Positions 34,692 to 43,794 of a stretch of 64,000 nucleotides of DNA are shown here, piece by piece. Each line of letters begins with the position of its first letter. The stretch's first letter is position 1. Position numbers and translations under genes: made by a program. The DNA comes from Crassaminicella indica. Lineage in GTDB: Bacteria > Bacillota > Clostridia > Peptostreptococcales > Thermotaleaceae. The notes below the pieces were generated by a model. It worked only from the letters and a program-made list of their open reading frames with translations. It made no database searches and had not been told where the DNA came from. The DNA is taken from assembly GCF_019203185.1 (NCBI RefSeq), contig NZ_CP078093.1, positions 2,143,058-2,207,057 of the forward strand, written 5' to 3'.

Positions 34692-35600
34692 ATGAGACAA
34701 ACAAGAGTGAAGATTCGAAGAAAAAGTATGGGAAAAAAAATTACTTTTACAATTATAATTATATTTTTATTTAGTTTGTCTATATTAATAGGCTATTTAG
34801 GTACGAAATATGTGATTCTGCCGATGATTTCTTCTAATGAAATAGGAATAGAAAAAAATAATAAAAATAAAGGAATAAAAAAAGTAGTTAAAATGCAAGA
34901 AGAAATATCAGAAGCATCTAAGGAAGAATCAGAAAAAAACAATAAAACAAAAAAGATAGATAAAGCTACAAATGAAGGATATACAAATACCTTTGAAATA
35001 GAAGGAATTGATATATATAGTGTTCAAGTTGGAAGCTTTAAGACAAAACAAAATGCACTATCTTTAGTTAAGGAATTGAATAGCAAGGATATAGGAGCCT
35101 ATATTTGGGATAATGATGGATATAAAGTAATAACTATGTCAATGTTAGATAGGAAAAGTATTGATAATATTCTACCAAATATTAAAAAACAATATACAGA
35201 AGCATTTGTTGTAACAAGAAGGGTTTCTTCAAAATCAATATCATACAAAAAAGAAGATTCTGCATATATAGATACTTTAGAAGGTCAGATAAAAAAGTTA
35301 ATGGAAGTATTTAAAGCATTGGCTGAAAATATAAAGCAATCACAAAACAGTCAAATAGATATGGAACTAGCCAAAAAGCATATAGATGATTTAAAAGAGA
35401 TTCAAGGGCGATTAAGAGGTGAAAATCCACCTGTTCAGATGAAAGCTATGCATAATGGACTTATAAAGTTAGTAGCTGATTTGATACAGGAGTTAGAAAC
35501 AGCAGAAAAGAATGATAAAAAGTTATTTTTAGGGATACAAAACGCTTTTATAAAAGGAGTGTACCAATATTCATATTTTTTAGACAATAATGAATATTGA
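34692..35600 (+). CDS. Membrane-anchored SPOR-domain protein
   Basis: A basic N-terminus and one transmembrane helix (about residues 18-40) are followed by a Lys/Glu-rich linker and a SPOR domain (about 105-185: IYSVQVGSFKTKQNALSLV, IGAYIWDNDGYKV, AFVVTRR). SPOR domains bind denuded glycan strands at division sites or spore septa. The C-terminal 100 residues are helical and specific to this protein. GGGGCGAAG precedes the ATG. A gap of 11 bp leads to the DRTGG gene, but a functional link to that cluster is unclear. Length is 302 residues. Confidence 0.85.
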   Translation: MRQTRVKIRRKSMGKKITFTIIIIFLFSLSILIGYLGTKYVILPMISSNEIGIEKNNKNKGIKKVVKMQEEISEASKEESEKNNKTKKIDKATNEGYTNTFEIEGIDIYSVQVGSFKTKQNALSLVKELNSKDIGAYIWDNDGYKVITMSMLDRKSIDNILPNIKKQYTEAFVVTRRVSSKSISYKKEDSAYIDTLEGQIKKLMEVFKALAENIKQSQNSQIDMELAKKHIDDLKEIQGRLRGENPPVQMKAMHNGLIKLVADLIQELETAEKNDKKLFLGIQNAFIKGVYQYSYFLDNNEY

Positions 35601-35611
35601 GGGGGATTTGA

Positions 35612-35971
35612 ATGAAAATTACTAAAATCATGGAATTGTTAAATGCTGAATGCCTAGTAGGAGAAAATTTATTGGATATGGAAGTAGATCAAGCCTTTGG
35701 ATGTGATTTAATGAGTGATGTGCTAGCTTTTATCAATGGAAAAACTTTATTGCTTACAGGTCTTACGAATCTACAGGTAATAAGAACAGCAGAAATGACA
35801 GATATTAATACAGTGGTTTTTGTACGAGGGAAAAAACCTGTTAAAGAAGCTATTGAATTAGCTAAAAAAAATAATATGATATTGCTTAGTACAAATCACA
35901 TTCTATATACTGCTTGTGGAATACTATATGCTAATGGACTCAAAGGTATTCCTAGCAGGGGAGGAGCGTAG
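35612..35971 (+). CDS. DRTGG-domain protein (first of the sensory cluster)
   Basis: The 119-residue product is a single DRTGG-like domain, seen from GCDLMSDVLAFI and the repeated beta-alpha pattern ending IPSRGG. Such small proteins often flank HATPase and PHP genes beside electron-bifurcating hydrogenases, where they are thought to bind ligand or partner proteins. GAGGGGGAT precedes the ATG. It begins a tight five-gene run to 38059 in which the genes are separated by 23 bp or less. Confidence 0.82.
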   Translation: MKITKIMELLNAECLVGENLLDMEVDQAFGCDLMSDVLAFINGKTLLLTGLTNLQVIRTAEMTDINTVVFVRGKKPVKEAIELAKKNNMILLSTNHILYTACGILYANGLKGIPSRGGA

Positions 35972-35976
35972 GTTTT

Positions 35977-36426
35977 ATGGTTAATGAACAAGAGAAAAAT
36001 AGTATTAAATTAGAATATGAGATTATAAAAGATGATTTTTCAAGAGCTGGGGAAGCATCAAGCAATATTAAAAAAGTTCTTAGACAGCTAGGAATTGATT
36101 CAAAAGCTATTAAGAAGATAGCCATTGTTACATATGAGGCTGAAATGAATATAGTGATCCATTCAGAAGGAGGAAAAATAACTGTATTGATAAGTCCTAA
36201 TGCTGTAGAGATTGTTGCTAGGGATAATGGTCCGGGTATAAAAAACATTGATAAAGCGATGGAGGAAGGATATTCAACTGCTTCTAATAAAGTAAGAGAA
36301 TTGGGATTTGGAGCAGGTATGGGACTACCTAATATAAAAAGATATAGTGATGAATTTCATATAGAATCGAAGATAGGTGAATTTACAATATTGAAGATGA
36401 AAATATATATACAGGAGGAAGTATGA
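35977..36426 (+). CDS. Anti-sigma-type ATP-binding protein (HATPase, RsbW-like)
   Basis: The 149 residues form a GHKL ATPase fold: AEMNIVIHS (N-box), DNGPGI (G1) and GFGAGMGLPNIKR (G2). It lacks a histidine kinase dimerisation domain, so it is a stand-alone kinase or anti-sigma-like module, as in RsbW/SpoIIAB relatives. Its 3' end overlaps the next DRTGG gene by 4 bp. In hydrogenase-linked clusters the equivalent gene has no established biochemical role. Confidence 0.85.
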   Translation: MVNEQEKNSIKLEYEIIKDDFSRAGEASSNIKKVLRQLGIDSKAIKKIAIVTYEAEMNIVIHSEGGKITVLISPNAVEIVARDNGPGIKNIDKAMEEGYSTASNKVRELGFGAGMGLPNIKRYSDEFHIESKIGEFTILKMKIYIQEEV

Positions 36427-36761
36427 TGCAGGTTAAAAATCTTATTGAAAAAGAGAATTTTAAATTAATCACAAACGATAAAGATATTTCTAAAGAAATT
36501 AAAGGTTTATATTGTTGTGATTTATTAAGCTGGGTTATGTCTCATGCTAAAGCAGGTGATGCATGGATTACGGTACAGACGCATATGAATATTGTAGCAG
36601 TAGCAAGTCTGTTGGATATTAGCTGTATCATTATCCCAGAATCTATTGAAATAGATAAGGAAACAATAGACAAGGCAAACGAAGAAAATATTCCGATTTT
36701 AAGTACAAATTTAAATAGCTATGAAATTTTTTGTAAAATGCATGAATTAGGACTAAGATAA
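36423..36761 (+). CDS. DRTGG-domain protein (second of the sensory cluster)
   Basis: The 112 residues include CCDLLSWVMSHAKAGDAWIT and IPESIEIDKETI, a second DRTGG-like domain. It overlaps the upstream ATPase gene by 4 bp and sits 1 bp from the PHP gene. The function within the cluster is unknown. Confidence 0.82.
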   Translation: MMQVKNLIEKENFKLITNDKDISKEIKGLYCCDLLSWVMSHAKAGDAWITVQTHMNIVAVASLLDISCIIIPESIEIDKETIDKANEENIPILSTNLNSYEIFCKMHELGLR

Positions 36762-36762
36762 T

Positions 36763-37470
36763 ATGAAAATAGCTATAGATTTTCATATTCATACAGCATT
36801 ATCTCCTTGTGCTGATGAAGATATGACTCCTAATAACATTATAAATATGTGTATATTAAAAGGGCTAGATGCAATAGCGATTACAGATCACAATAGTGTA
36901 GAGAACTGTAGGGCGTGCATGGAGCTTGGAGAAAATAAAGGAATACTCGTCATTCCGGGAATGGAGGTTCAAACAAAGGAAGAAGTACATTTGATTTGTC
37001 TATTTGAAGATATTAATACAGCTTTAGCTTTTCAAAAATTAATATACGGTAAATTACCTAAAAAGGAAAATAACCCAAAATTTTTTGGAAGACAAATTAT
37101 TTTCAACGAAAAAGATGAAGTGATAAGAGAAAATAATATGATGCTAATAGCTTCTGTCGACCTTTCTATAAATGAAGTATTTCATGAAGTATATAAGCTA
37201 AGAGGAATAATCATTCCAGCACATGTAGATAGAAGTTCTTATAGTTTAATAGGAACATTAGGATTTATTCCTGAAAAATTATCCATAAAAACATTAGAAG
37301 TGTCAAAGAGATGCAATATAAATGCATTTTTGGGAAAATACAGTATTTTTAGAAATTATCGATTTATTCAAAATTCAGATGCACATCATCTATGGGATAT
37401 ATTAGAGAGAGAAAGCTTTATTGAGGTGAATAAGAAAGATATAAAGAGTATTTTTGATATTTTAAGATAA
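36763..37470 (+). CDS. PHP-domain phosphoesterase
   Basis: The metal ligands of the PHP family are present: DFHIHTALSPCADEDM, AITDHNSVEN, IPGMEVQT and, near the C-terminus, NSDAHHLW. Length is 235 residues. Such enzymes hydrolyse phosphoesters; the cluster-specific substrate is not known. It starts 1 bp after the second DRTGG gene and ends 22 bp before the second ATPase gene, so it belongs to the same transcript. Confidence 0.88.
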   Translation: MKIAIDFHIHTALSPCADEDMTPNNIINMCILKGLDAIAITDHNSVENCRACMELGENKGILVIPGMEVQTKEEVHLICLFEDINTALAFQKLIYGKLPKKENNPKFFGRQIIFNEKDEVIRENNMMLIASVDLSINEVFHEVYKLRGIIIPAHVDRSSYSLIGTLGFIPEKLSIKTLEVSKRCNINAFLGKYSIFRNYRFIQNSDAHHLWDILERESFIEVNKKDIKSIFDILR

Positions 37471-37492
37471 ATTTTTAGGGAGGTCTTACGAG

Positions 37493-38059
37493 TTGAGAGA
37501 ATTATCCCTTCATATACTGGACATTGTTCAAAATAGTATTGCTGCAAATGCTACTTTTATTGAAATAATTATTGATGAAAATGATGAAAAAAATTGTATG
37601 ACAATAGAAATTGTTGATAATGGCATAGGTATGAGTGAAGAATTAGTAAAAAAAGTAGTAAATCCTTTTGTTACGACTAGAAAAACAAGAAAAGTGGGAT
37701 TGGGTATTTCATTGTTTAAAGCAGCTTGTGAAAGATGTAATGGGAAATTTCATATTGAATCTGAGTTAGGAAAAGGAACAAAAATAATTGCTAGCTTTGA
37801 AAAAAATCATATTGACCGAGCGCCTTTAGGAAATATGGTAGATACAATGATCATCATAATTTTGTCGAATGAAAAAATTGATTATTTGTACAAACATAGG
37901 ATTAATAAAGAGGAGTTTGTATTAGATACAAGGGAGTTAAGAAAAGTTTTAGGAGATGTTCCACTAAGCAATACAGAAGTGATTGACTGGATAAAGCAGT
38001 ATATGGTAGAGGGACTTGAGGAGTTAAGAATTAAAATTGTAAATGATAAGTTAGATTGA
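37493..38059 (+). CDS. Histidine kinase-like ATPase (HATPase) of the sensory cluster
   Basis: The 188-residue product begins RELSLHILDIVQNSIAANA, an N-box pattern typical of the ATPases in hydrogenase-linked gene clusters. It has DNGIGMSEE (G1) and KVGLGISLFKAA (G2) without a phosphoacceptor His domain. The start is TTG 37493 with GGGAGG upstream. It is the last gene of the sensory run; the rnf operon starts 240 bp later. Confidence 0.85.
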   Translation: MRELSLHILDIVQNSIAANATFIEIIIDENDEKNCMTIEIVDNGIGMSEELVKKVVNPFVTTRKTRKVGLGISLFKAACERCNGKFHIESELGKGTKIIASFEKNHIDRAPLGNMVDTMIIIILSNEKIDYLYKHRINKEEFVLDTRELRKVLGDVPLSNTEVIDWIKQYMVEGLEELRIKIVNDKLD

Positions 38060-38159
38060 CTTTTTTAGACATAGAAGTTAATATATAAATGTATGCTTTT
38101 AGTAAAGTTTTGTTTTAATGAGCTACCAATTTTTATGGGAAATCATGAACTGAGAGTAG

Positions 38160-38193
38160 TCTGTTTTTATACATTATACAGTATACAAACAGA
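38160..38193. promoter_or_regulatory. Inverted repeat between the sensory cluster and rnf
   Basis: TCTGTTTTTATAC and GTATACAAACAGA pair in 12 of 13 positions around an 8-nt loop. It could be an operator for the rnf promoter or a hairpin ending the upstream operon; no strong T-run follows. Confidence 0.45.
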
Positions 38194-38298
38194 TATTTTA
38201 AAGTTTACCATAAAAAAATGTAGTGAAAAACAAAACGGTCATTGCTTGTGGTCAAAAAATTTTTAGATTCAATTTTATGAAATAAGGGGTGAATATAA

Positions 38299-39621
38299 AT
38301 GAGTCTTTTATCCTTCAGAGGCGGGGTACATCCTCCTCATTACAAGGAAGCAACAGAAAGATGCAAAGTAGAAAAGGCGAAAGAGCCTAGTCGTGTTGTT
38401 ATACCATTACAACAACACATTGGGGCACCTTGTGAAGCTTTAGTAAAGCCAGGAGACAAGGTAAAGGTAGGGCAAAAAATAGGGGAAGCAAAGGCTTTTG
38501 TTTGTGCACCTGTTCATAGTAGTGTTTCAGGTGAAGTAAAACAAGTCACAAAAATGCTTACCCCAACAGGTGAAGCAGAGTGCGTTGTTATTGAATCTGA
38601 TGGTTTAAATGAACTTCATGAAAGCGTTAAACCAAAAGGAGATCTAGAAAATTTATCAGGAAAAGAAATTTTAGAAATCATTAAAGAAGCTGGTATTGTT
38701 GGTATGGGAGGAGCTACTTTCCCAACACATGTAAAGCTTTCACCACCACCTGATAAAAAAGTTGATACCATTATTTTAAATGGTGCCGAGTGTGAGCCAT
38801 ATTTAACTGCTGACCACAGACTTATGTTAGAAAATCCAGAAAGTATTGTTTTTGGATTAAGAGCAATGATGAAGGTGGCAAGTGTTTCCAAAGCGTATAT
38901 TGGCATAGAAGATAACAAGCCAGATGCTATAGAAAGTATGAAGAATGCTGCAAAAGAATATAAAGAAATTGAAGTTGTAGGGCTTAGAACTAAGTATCCT
39001 CAAGGAGCAGAAAAACAGTTAATTTATGCTTGTACAAAAAGAGAAGTTCCATCTGGTGGACTTCCAATGGATGCGGGTGTTATTGTAAATAACGTGGCAA
39101 CAGCTTCAGCTATTGGCAATGCAATTAAAACAGGAATGCCTTTAATAGAAAGAATTTGTACGATTACAGGAAAAGGCATTAAAGAACCTAAAAACTTGTT
39201 GATTAAGGTAGGTACTTCAATTAAAGAAATTATTGAACAGTGTGGTGGATATAATGGAACGCCTGGCAAGCTTATTTTAGGTGGACCAATGATGGGACTT
39301 TCTCAATATACGGACGAAATTCCTTCAACGAAGGGTACATCAGGGATACTTGTATTTACACCAGAGGAGGCAAGACTTCCTGAACCAAAAGCATGTATAA
39401 GATGTGGTAAATGCGTTGAAATTTGTCCAGCTTTCTTGCAACCACTATACATAAGTGCGTATGCTTTAAACAATATGTATGATACAGCTGAAAAATATCG
39501 TGCCCTAGACTGTATAGAATGTGGTTCTTGTTCATTTATCTGTCCTTCCAAGAGACCACTACTACAGTCTATTAGAGTTGCTAAGCGTGAGATTATAGCT
39601 AAGAAAAGAAAGAGTAAGTAA
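38299..39621 (+). CDS. rnfC: Rnf complex subunit C, NADH-binding iron-sulfur protein
   Basis: The 440-residue product has the RnfC barrel-like N-terminus (FRGGVHPPHYKEAT), a flavin/NADH-binding centre (GIVGMGGATFPTHVK, NGAECEPYLTAD) and two ferredoxin motifs, CIRCGKCVEICP and CIECGSCSFICP. It takes electrons to NAD on the inner face of the membrane. AGGGGTGAA lies before the ATG. It opens the complete operon rnfCDGEAB in the order known from Acetobacterium and clostridia. Confidence 0.96.
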   Translation: MSLLSFRGGVHPPHYKEATERCKVEKAKEPSRVVIPLQQHIGAPCEALVKPGDKVKVGQKIGEAKAFVCAPVHSSVSGEVKQVTKMLTPTGEAECVVIESDGLNELHESVKPKGDLENLSGKEILEIIKEAGIVGMGGATFPTHVKLSPPPDKKVDTIILNGAECEPYLTADHRLMLENPESIVFGLRAMMKVASVSKAYIGIEDNKPDAIESMKNAAKEYKEIEVVGLRTKYPQGAEKQLIYACTKREVPSGGLPMDAGVIVNNVATASAIGNAIKTGMPLIERICTITGKGIKEPKNLLIKVGTSIKEIIEQCGGYNGTPGKLILGGPMMGLSQYTDEIPSTKGTSGILVFTPEEARLPEPKACIRCGKCVEICPAFLQPLYISAYALNNMYDTAEKYRALDCIECGSCSFICPSKRPLLQSIRVAKREIIAKKRKSK

Positions 39622-39638
39622 TGGGAGGGAAAGAGAAC

Positions 39639-40574
39639 ATGGAGAATCGATTGATTGCATCTTCGTCTCCCCATATAAGGGCAGATGAATCAGTAAATAA
39701 AATAATGCGTGATGTTGTTATTGCGTTACTTCCTGCAACATTAGCAGGCGTATATTTCTTTAGAATGGGAGCAGTAAAAGTAATTTTAGCTGCTGTAATT
39801 GCCGCAGTATTGACAGAAGCTGCTATTCAAAAAATTTGTAAAAAGCCAGTTACAATTAATGATTGGAGTGCTGTAGTTACAGGATTATTATTGGCATTTA
39901 ATATTCCAGCTAGTGCACCCTGGTGGATTCCTGTAATTGGGTCAATTTTTGCTATAGCAATTGTTAAACAAGTATTTGGTGGACTTGGTCATAACTTTAT
40001 GAATCCAGCTTTAGCTGCACGTGCAATGCTACTTGCTTCATGGCCAGTTCAGATGACAGCTTGGATAAAGCCAGGAGCTGATGCTGTAAGTACAGCTACA
40101 CCTTTAGGGATGCTAAAAGAAGGTACAACAGAAGCGTTTCCTTCATTAGCTGATTTAGTTATAGGAAATGTTGGAGGATGTATTGGTGAGACTTCTGCTA
40201 TATTATTAATTATTGGTGGGATTTATCTTGTATATAGAGGAGTTATTACACCAAGAATTCCTGTAATATATATAGGAACAGTAGCAGTACTTATGATGAT
40301 CTTCGGAGGCTTTGATGTAAATTATATGCTTACAAATGTATTTGCGGGTGGACTAATGATTGGTGCGATATATATGGCAACAGATTATGCTTCATCACCT
40401 GTAACACCAAAAGGGCAAGTGATTTTTGCACTTGGATGTGGTATTTTAACTGCAGTTATTAGAAAGTTTGGTGGATATCCAGAGGGAGTATCCTATTCAA
40501 TACTTGTAATGAATGTGGCTGCACCACTTATCGATAAATATACAAGCCCAAGAGTATTTGGGGAGGTGAAGTAA
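39639..40574 (+). CDS. rnfD: Rnf complex subunit D, flavinylated membrane protein
   Basis: ATG 39639 has GGGAGGGA upstream; the frame also opens at 39621, overlapping the rnfC stop. About 311 residues form eight or more membrane helices, with the FMN-attachment motif SGAD-like region read here as DAVSTATPLGML, where the Thr receives covalent FMN. It pairs with RnfG in the flavin electron path. The rnfG start follows without a gap. Confidence 0.94.
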   Translation: MENRLIASSSPHIRADESVNKIMRDVVIALLPATLAGVYFFRMGAVKVILAAVIAAVLTEAAIQKICKKPVTINDWSAVVTGLLLAFNIPASAPWWIPVIGSIFAIAIVKQVFGGLGHNFMNPALAARAMLLASWPVQMTAWIKPGADAVSTATPLGMLKEGTTEAFPSLADLVIGNVGGCIGETSAILLIIGGIYLVYRGVITPRIPVIYIGTVAVLMMIFGGFDVNYMLTNVFAGGLMIGAIYMATDYASSPVTPKGQVIFALGCGILTAVIRKFGGYPEGVSYSILVMNVAAPLIDKYTSPRVFGEVK

Positions 40575-41135
40575 ATGAAAGAGATAGCTAAATTAGGAAT
40601 AATTCTTTTCATTATTGCAGCTGTAGCAGCTTGTGTTCTTGGATATGTAAATGACATTACAAAAGCTCCAATTGAGCAGCAAATGATTCAAGCAAATGTT
40701 AAGGCTCGTCAAACAGTTCTTCCAGATGCTACTGAGTTTGAAGAAGTAGACAAGTCTGAATATGAAGGATATGAAAATATTATCGAAGTTTATAAAGGTT
40801 TAAAGGATGGCGAAGTAGTAGGATATACAATCAAAACAAATCCAAATGGATATGGTGGACCAGTTGAAGTAATGATTGGATTGAGTATGGATGAAGTGAT
40901 TACTGGTGTAAGCATAGGAAACCATACAGAAACACCAGGACTTGGAGCAAAAGCATCAGGAGAATTCAAGGATCAATATAATGGAAAAAGCACAGAAAAA
41001 GAATTAACGGTTATTAAATCAGGAGAAGCGAAGGACAATGAAATTATGGCTATTTCAGGAGCTACTATTACTTCAAGAGCGGTAACTAAAGGAGTAAATA
41101 GTGCTATGAAATTATTTAATGAAAAGTTAAAGTAG
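40575..41135 (+). CDS. rnfG: Rnf complex subunit G, FMN-binding protein
   Basis: One N-terminal membrane helix is followed by an extracytoplasmic FMN-binding domain with GLGAKASGEF and the covalent FMN site SGATITSRAV (Thr). Length is 186 residues. ApbE at 54950 is the expected FMN transferase. GGGGAGGTG, at the end of rnfD, serves as the ribosome binding site. Confidence 0.95.
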   Translation: MKEIAKLGIILFIIAAVAACVLGYVNDITKAPIEQQMIQANVKARQTVLPDATEFEEVDKSEYEGYENIIEVYKGLKDGEVVGYTIKTNPNGYGGPVEVMIGLSMDEVITGVSIGNHTETPGLGAKASGEFKDQYNGKSTEKELTVIKSGEAKDNEIMAISGATITSRAVTKGVNSAMKLFNEKLK

Positions 41136-41151
41136 TTTTGGAGGTGACGAG

Positions 41152-41754
41152 ATGAAATTAGGAAAAACGTTTATGAATGGTATATTATTTGAAAATCCGA
41201 TTTTTGTACAAATGCTAGGAATGTGTCCAACACTTGCTGTTACAACATCAGCTAAAAATGGTGTTGGTATGGGACTTGCAACAACAGCAGTTTTAATAGG
41301 AGCAAATATAGTAATTTCACTGCTTAAAAAGGTTATACCTAGTAAAATTCGTATACCAGCGTTTATTGTAGTTATTGCAGCATTCGTTACAGTAATAGGA
41401 CTTATGCTAAAGGCTTATCTTCCTGCACTAGATAGTCAATTGGGATTATTTATTCCATTGATTGTTGTTAACTGTATTATATTAGGAAGAGCAGAAGCAT
41501 TTGCATCTAAAAATTCTGTAGTAGCTTCAGCTGTAGATGGTATTGGTATGGGATTAGGATTTACAATTGCTCTTACTATATTAGGTAGTGTAAGAGAGAT
41601 ATTAGGAGCAGGTGCTATCTTTGGTAAAGTTTTATTTGGAGCATCTTTTCAGCCAGCTTTAATTATGATTCTTCCTCCAGGTGCTTTTCTTGCTTTAGGT
41701 TTATTATTAGCGCTTTTAAATTATATTCAATCTAGAAAAGCAATTCAAAATTAA
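41152..41754 (+). CDS. rnfE: Rnf complex subunit E, membrane protein
   Basis: The 200-residue product has six hydrophobic segments, with paired conserved stretches [19 protein letters not shown] and [18 protein letters not shown], as in the inverted-fold RnfE/RnfA family that holds a membrane iron-sulfur centre. GGAGGTGACGAG precedes the ATG. A 14-bp gap leads to rnfA. Confidence 0.95.
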   Translation: MKLGKTFMNGILFENPIFVQMLGMCPTLAVTTSAKNGVGMGLATTAVLIGANIVISLLKKVIPSKIRIPAFIVVIAAFVTVIGLMLKAYLPALDSQLGLFIPLIVVNCIILGRAEAFASKNSVVASAVDGIGMGLGFTIALTILGSVREILGAGAIFGKVLFGASFQPALIMILPPGAFLALGLLLALLNYIQSRKAIQN

Positions 41755-41768
41755 AGGAGGGAAAGAAC

Positions 41769-42350
41769 GTGGATGTAAAAGGATTATTTGTTATACTCGT
41801 TAGTGGTATATTAGTAAATAACTTTGTATTATCAAGATTCTTAGGGATTTGTCCGTTTTTAGGAGTATCTAAGCAAGTTGAAACAGCTTCAGGTATGGGA
41901 ATGGCTGTTACATTTGTTATGACTATAGCATCGATCATCACATATTTTGTTCAGCATGCTATTTTAGAACCTTTTCATTTAGAATATTTGCAAACAATAG
42001 CTTTTATATTAGTTATAGCTGCATTGGTACAGTTTGTAGAAATGGTAATTCAAAAGGTAAGTCCAACCCTTTATCAAGCATTAGGTGTGTATTTACCACT
42101 TATTACAACAAACTGTGCAGTACTTGGTCTAACAATTTTAAATATTCAATCTAGGTTTAATTTAATTGAAACCATCGTAAATGCTATTGGAGCGGCTGTA
42201 GGTTTTTCTCTAGCGATTATTCTTTTTGCAGGAATTAGAGAGCGTCTTGAAATAGCAGATGTTCCTGCTATATTTAAAGGATTTCCAGTAGCACTTATAA
42301 CAGCAAGTTTGATGGCTATTGCATTTTTAGGATTTGCTGGACTTGTGTAA
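41769..42350 (+). CDS. rnfA: Rnf complex subunit A, membrane protein
   Basis: The start is GTG 41769 with AAAGGAGGG upstream. The 193 residues carry [20 protein letters not shown] and [15 protein letters not shown], with Cys residues in the two half-repeats, matching RnfA, the partner of RnfE. Six membrane helices are predicted. It ends close before rnfB. Confidence 0.95.
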   Translation: MDVKGLFVILVSGILVNNFVLSRFLGICPFLGVSKQVETASGMGMAVTFVMTIASIITYFVQHAILEPFHLEYLQTIAFILVIAALVQFVEMVIQKVSPTLYQALGVYLPLITTNCAVLGLTILNIQSRFNLIETIVNAIGAAVGFSLAIILFAGIRERLEIADVPAIFKGFPVALITASLMAIAFLGFAGLV

Positions 42351-42366
42351 AGAGGAGGGAAATGAT

Positions 42367-43350
42367 ATGGATTTATCAACAATTATAGGTCCTGTTGCCA
42401 GCTTAGGTGGAATGGGACTTCTATTTGGAGCAGGACTTGCATATGCTTCTCAAAAATTTGCAGTTGAAGTAGATCCTAGAGTAACTGCAATTAATGAAGT
42501 ATTACCAGGTGCAAACTGTGGAGGCTGTGGATTCCCAGGTTGTGGAGGATTGGCAAATGCAATCGTTGAAGGAAAAGCACCTGTGAATGGATGTCCTGTT
42601 GGTGGTGCTGATTGTGCAAAAAAAATTGCTGAAATTATGGGTGTAGAAGCAGGCGACGATGTAAGAAAAGTAGCAAAGGTATTGTGCGGTGGAGATAATG
42701 CAAACTGCAAAGAAAAATATGATTATTATGGCATTCAAGATTGTAAAGCAGCAGCAATGATTGCTGGAGGAAGCAAAAGCTGTGCATATGGCTGTCTTGG
42801 ATTAGGTACGTGTGTAAGTGTTTGTCAATTTGGTGCGATCGAGATTACAGATGGAAAAGTGGCAAGAATTATTCCTGAAAAATGTACGGGATGTGGAAAA
42901 TGTATAGAAGCTTGTCCAAAGGATGTAATTGCTCTTGTGCCTTTTGAGCAGGATGTTATTGTGGAATGTAATAATAAGGAAAAAGGAAAAGCTGTTAAGG
43001 ATAAATGTAGCGTTGGCTGTATCGGCTGTCAGCTATGCGTGAGAGCTTGTCCTTTTGACGCTATAAATTTTGAAAACAATCTTGCAACAATTGACTATGA
43101 AAAATGTAAAAACTGTATGTTATGCGCAGAAAAATGTCCTACAGGTGCAATTTATGCAAACTTTGAGAACAGAAAAAAAGCAGAAATTATACCTGATAAC
43201 TGTATTGGATGTACAATTTGTGCAAAACAATGTCCAGTTGATGCAATAGAAGGTGAATTGAAAAAGGTTCACAAGGTTTTAGAGGATAAATGTATTGGTT
43301 GTGGAGCTTGTGCAGAAAAATGTCCTAAGAAAACAATTATAATGAAGTAA
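42367..43350 (+). CDS. rnfB: Rnf complex subunit B, multi-cluster ferredoxin-type protein
   Basis: ATG 42367 follows AGAGGAGGG; the frame is open earlier (42334) inside rnfA but without a start signal. The N-terminal membrane anchor leads to CGGCGFPGCGGL (first cluster). Then come five CxxCxxCxxxC(P) ferredoxin motifs: CTGCGKCIEACP, CIGCQLCVRACP, CKNCMLCAEKCP, CIGCTICAKQCP and CIGCGACAEKCP. At 327 residues it is the long clostridial type that accepts electrons from reduced ferredoxin. It ends the operon at a strong terminator. Confidence 0.95.
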   Translation: MDLSTIIGPVASLGGMGLLFGAGLAYASQKFAVEVDPRVTAINEVLPGANCGGCGFPGCGGLANAIVEGKAPVNGCPVGGADCAKKIAEIMGVEAGDDVRKVAKVLCGGDNANCKEKYDYYGIQDCKAAAMIAGGSKSCAYGCLGLGTCVSVCQFGAIEITDGKVARIIPEKCTGCGKCIEACPKDVIALVPFEQDVIVECNNKEKGKAVKDKCSVGCIGCQLCVRACPFDAINFENNLATIDYEKCKNCMLCAEKCPTGAIYANFENRKKAEIIPDNCIGCTICAKQCPVDAIEGELKKVHKVLEDKCIGCGACAEKCPKKTIIMK

Positions 43351-43351
43351 T

Positions 43352-43384
43352 AAAAAGAACATGCCAAGAGGCATGTTCTTTTTA
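43352..43384 (+). terminator. Terminator of the rnf operon
   Basis: AAAAAGAACATGCC and GGCATGTTCTTTTT pair around AAGA with a T-run. Confidence 0.92.
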
Positions 43385-43468
43385 TGTGGTGTGATCAGAT
43401 TGTGAAATATTTACATATTACTGATGAATTTCATACTTGTCATGAACATGGCAAAATGTTAAACTTAA

Positions 43469-43736
43469 ATTATATGATAGCATAAATATAGGTAAACAAC
43501 ATTAACATAAAAAAAAGAAATATATAAAGATAAGTGAATGACTTCGATAACTTTTGTAAAAAAACTTACTGAAATTTCATAAAAAATACGTTAAGAACCT
43601 TCATTGTTTGAACGAAGTGAGTTTTGAAGGTTTAGTATTTTTTCATGGAATGAAGTTTTGTTTTTTCAAAAGTTATCTGGAATGAACTATCTTTTATATT
43701 TCGTTTTGAATTTGTTTACCTATATAATCATATAAT
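43469..43736. repeat. 268-bp fold-back (MITE-like) repeat, long copy
   Basis: The whole region is an imperfect palindrome. Both ends read ATTATATGAT and then ATATAGGTAAACAA going inward, and further paired blocks include GAAATATA, GATAACTTTTG, AAAAAATAC and AACCTTCA, around a loop near 43606. It has no coding potential and fills nearly all of the 444-base gap between rnfB and the NusG-II gene. The outer 45 and inner 50 bases recur in shortened form at 56040-56146. Confidence 0.75.
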
Positions 43737-43794
43737 AACAACTAAAAAGTATAAATAAATGAATTATTTGGCAAAATATGAATAGATATGAGAG

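Noticed and set aside
38228-38268. Rex-type operator upstream of rnfC
   Set aside because: The TTGTGG and GGTCA pieces here do not form the TTGTGA-type palindrome expected of a Rex site.
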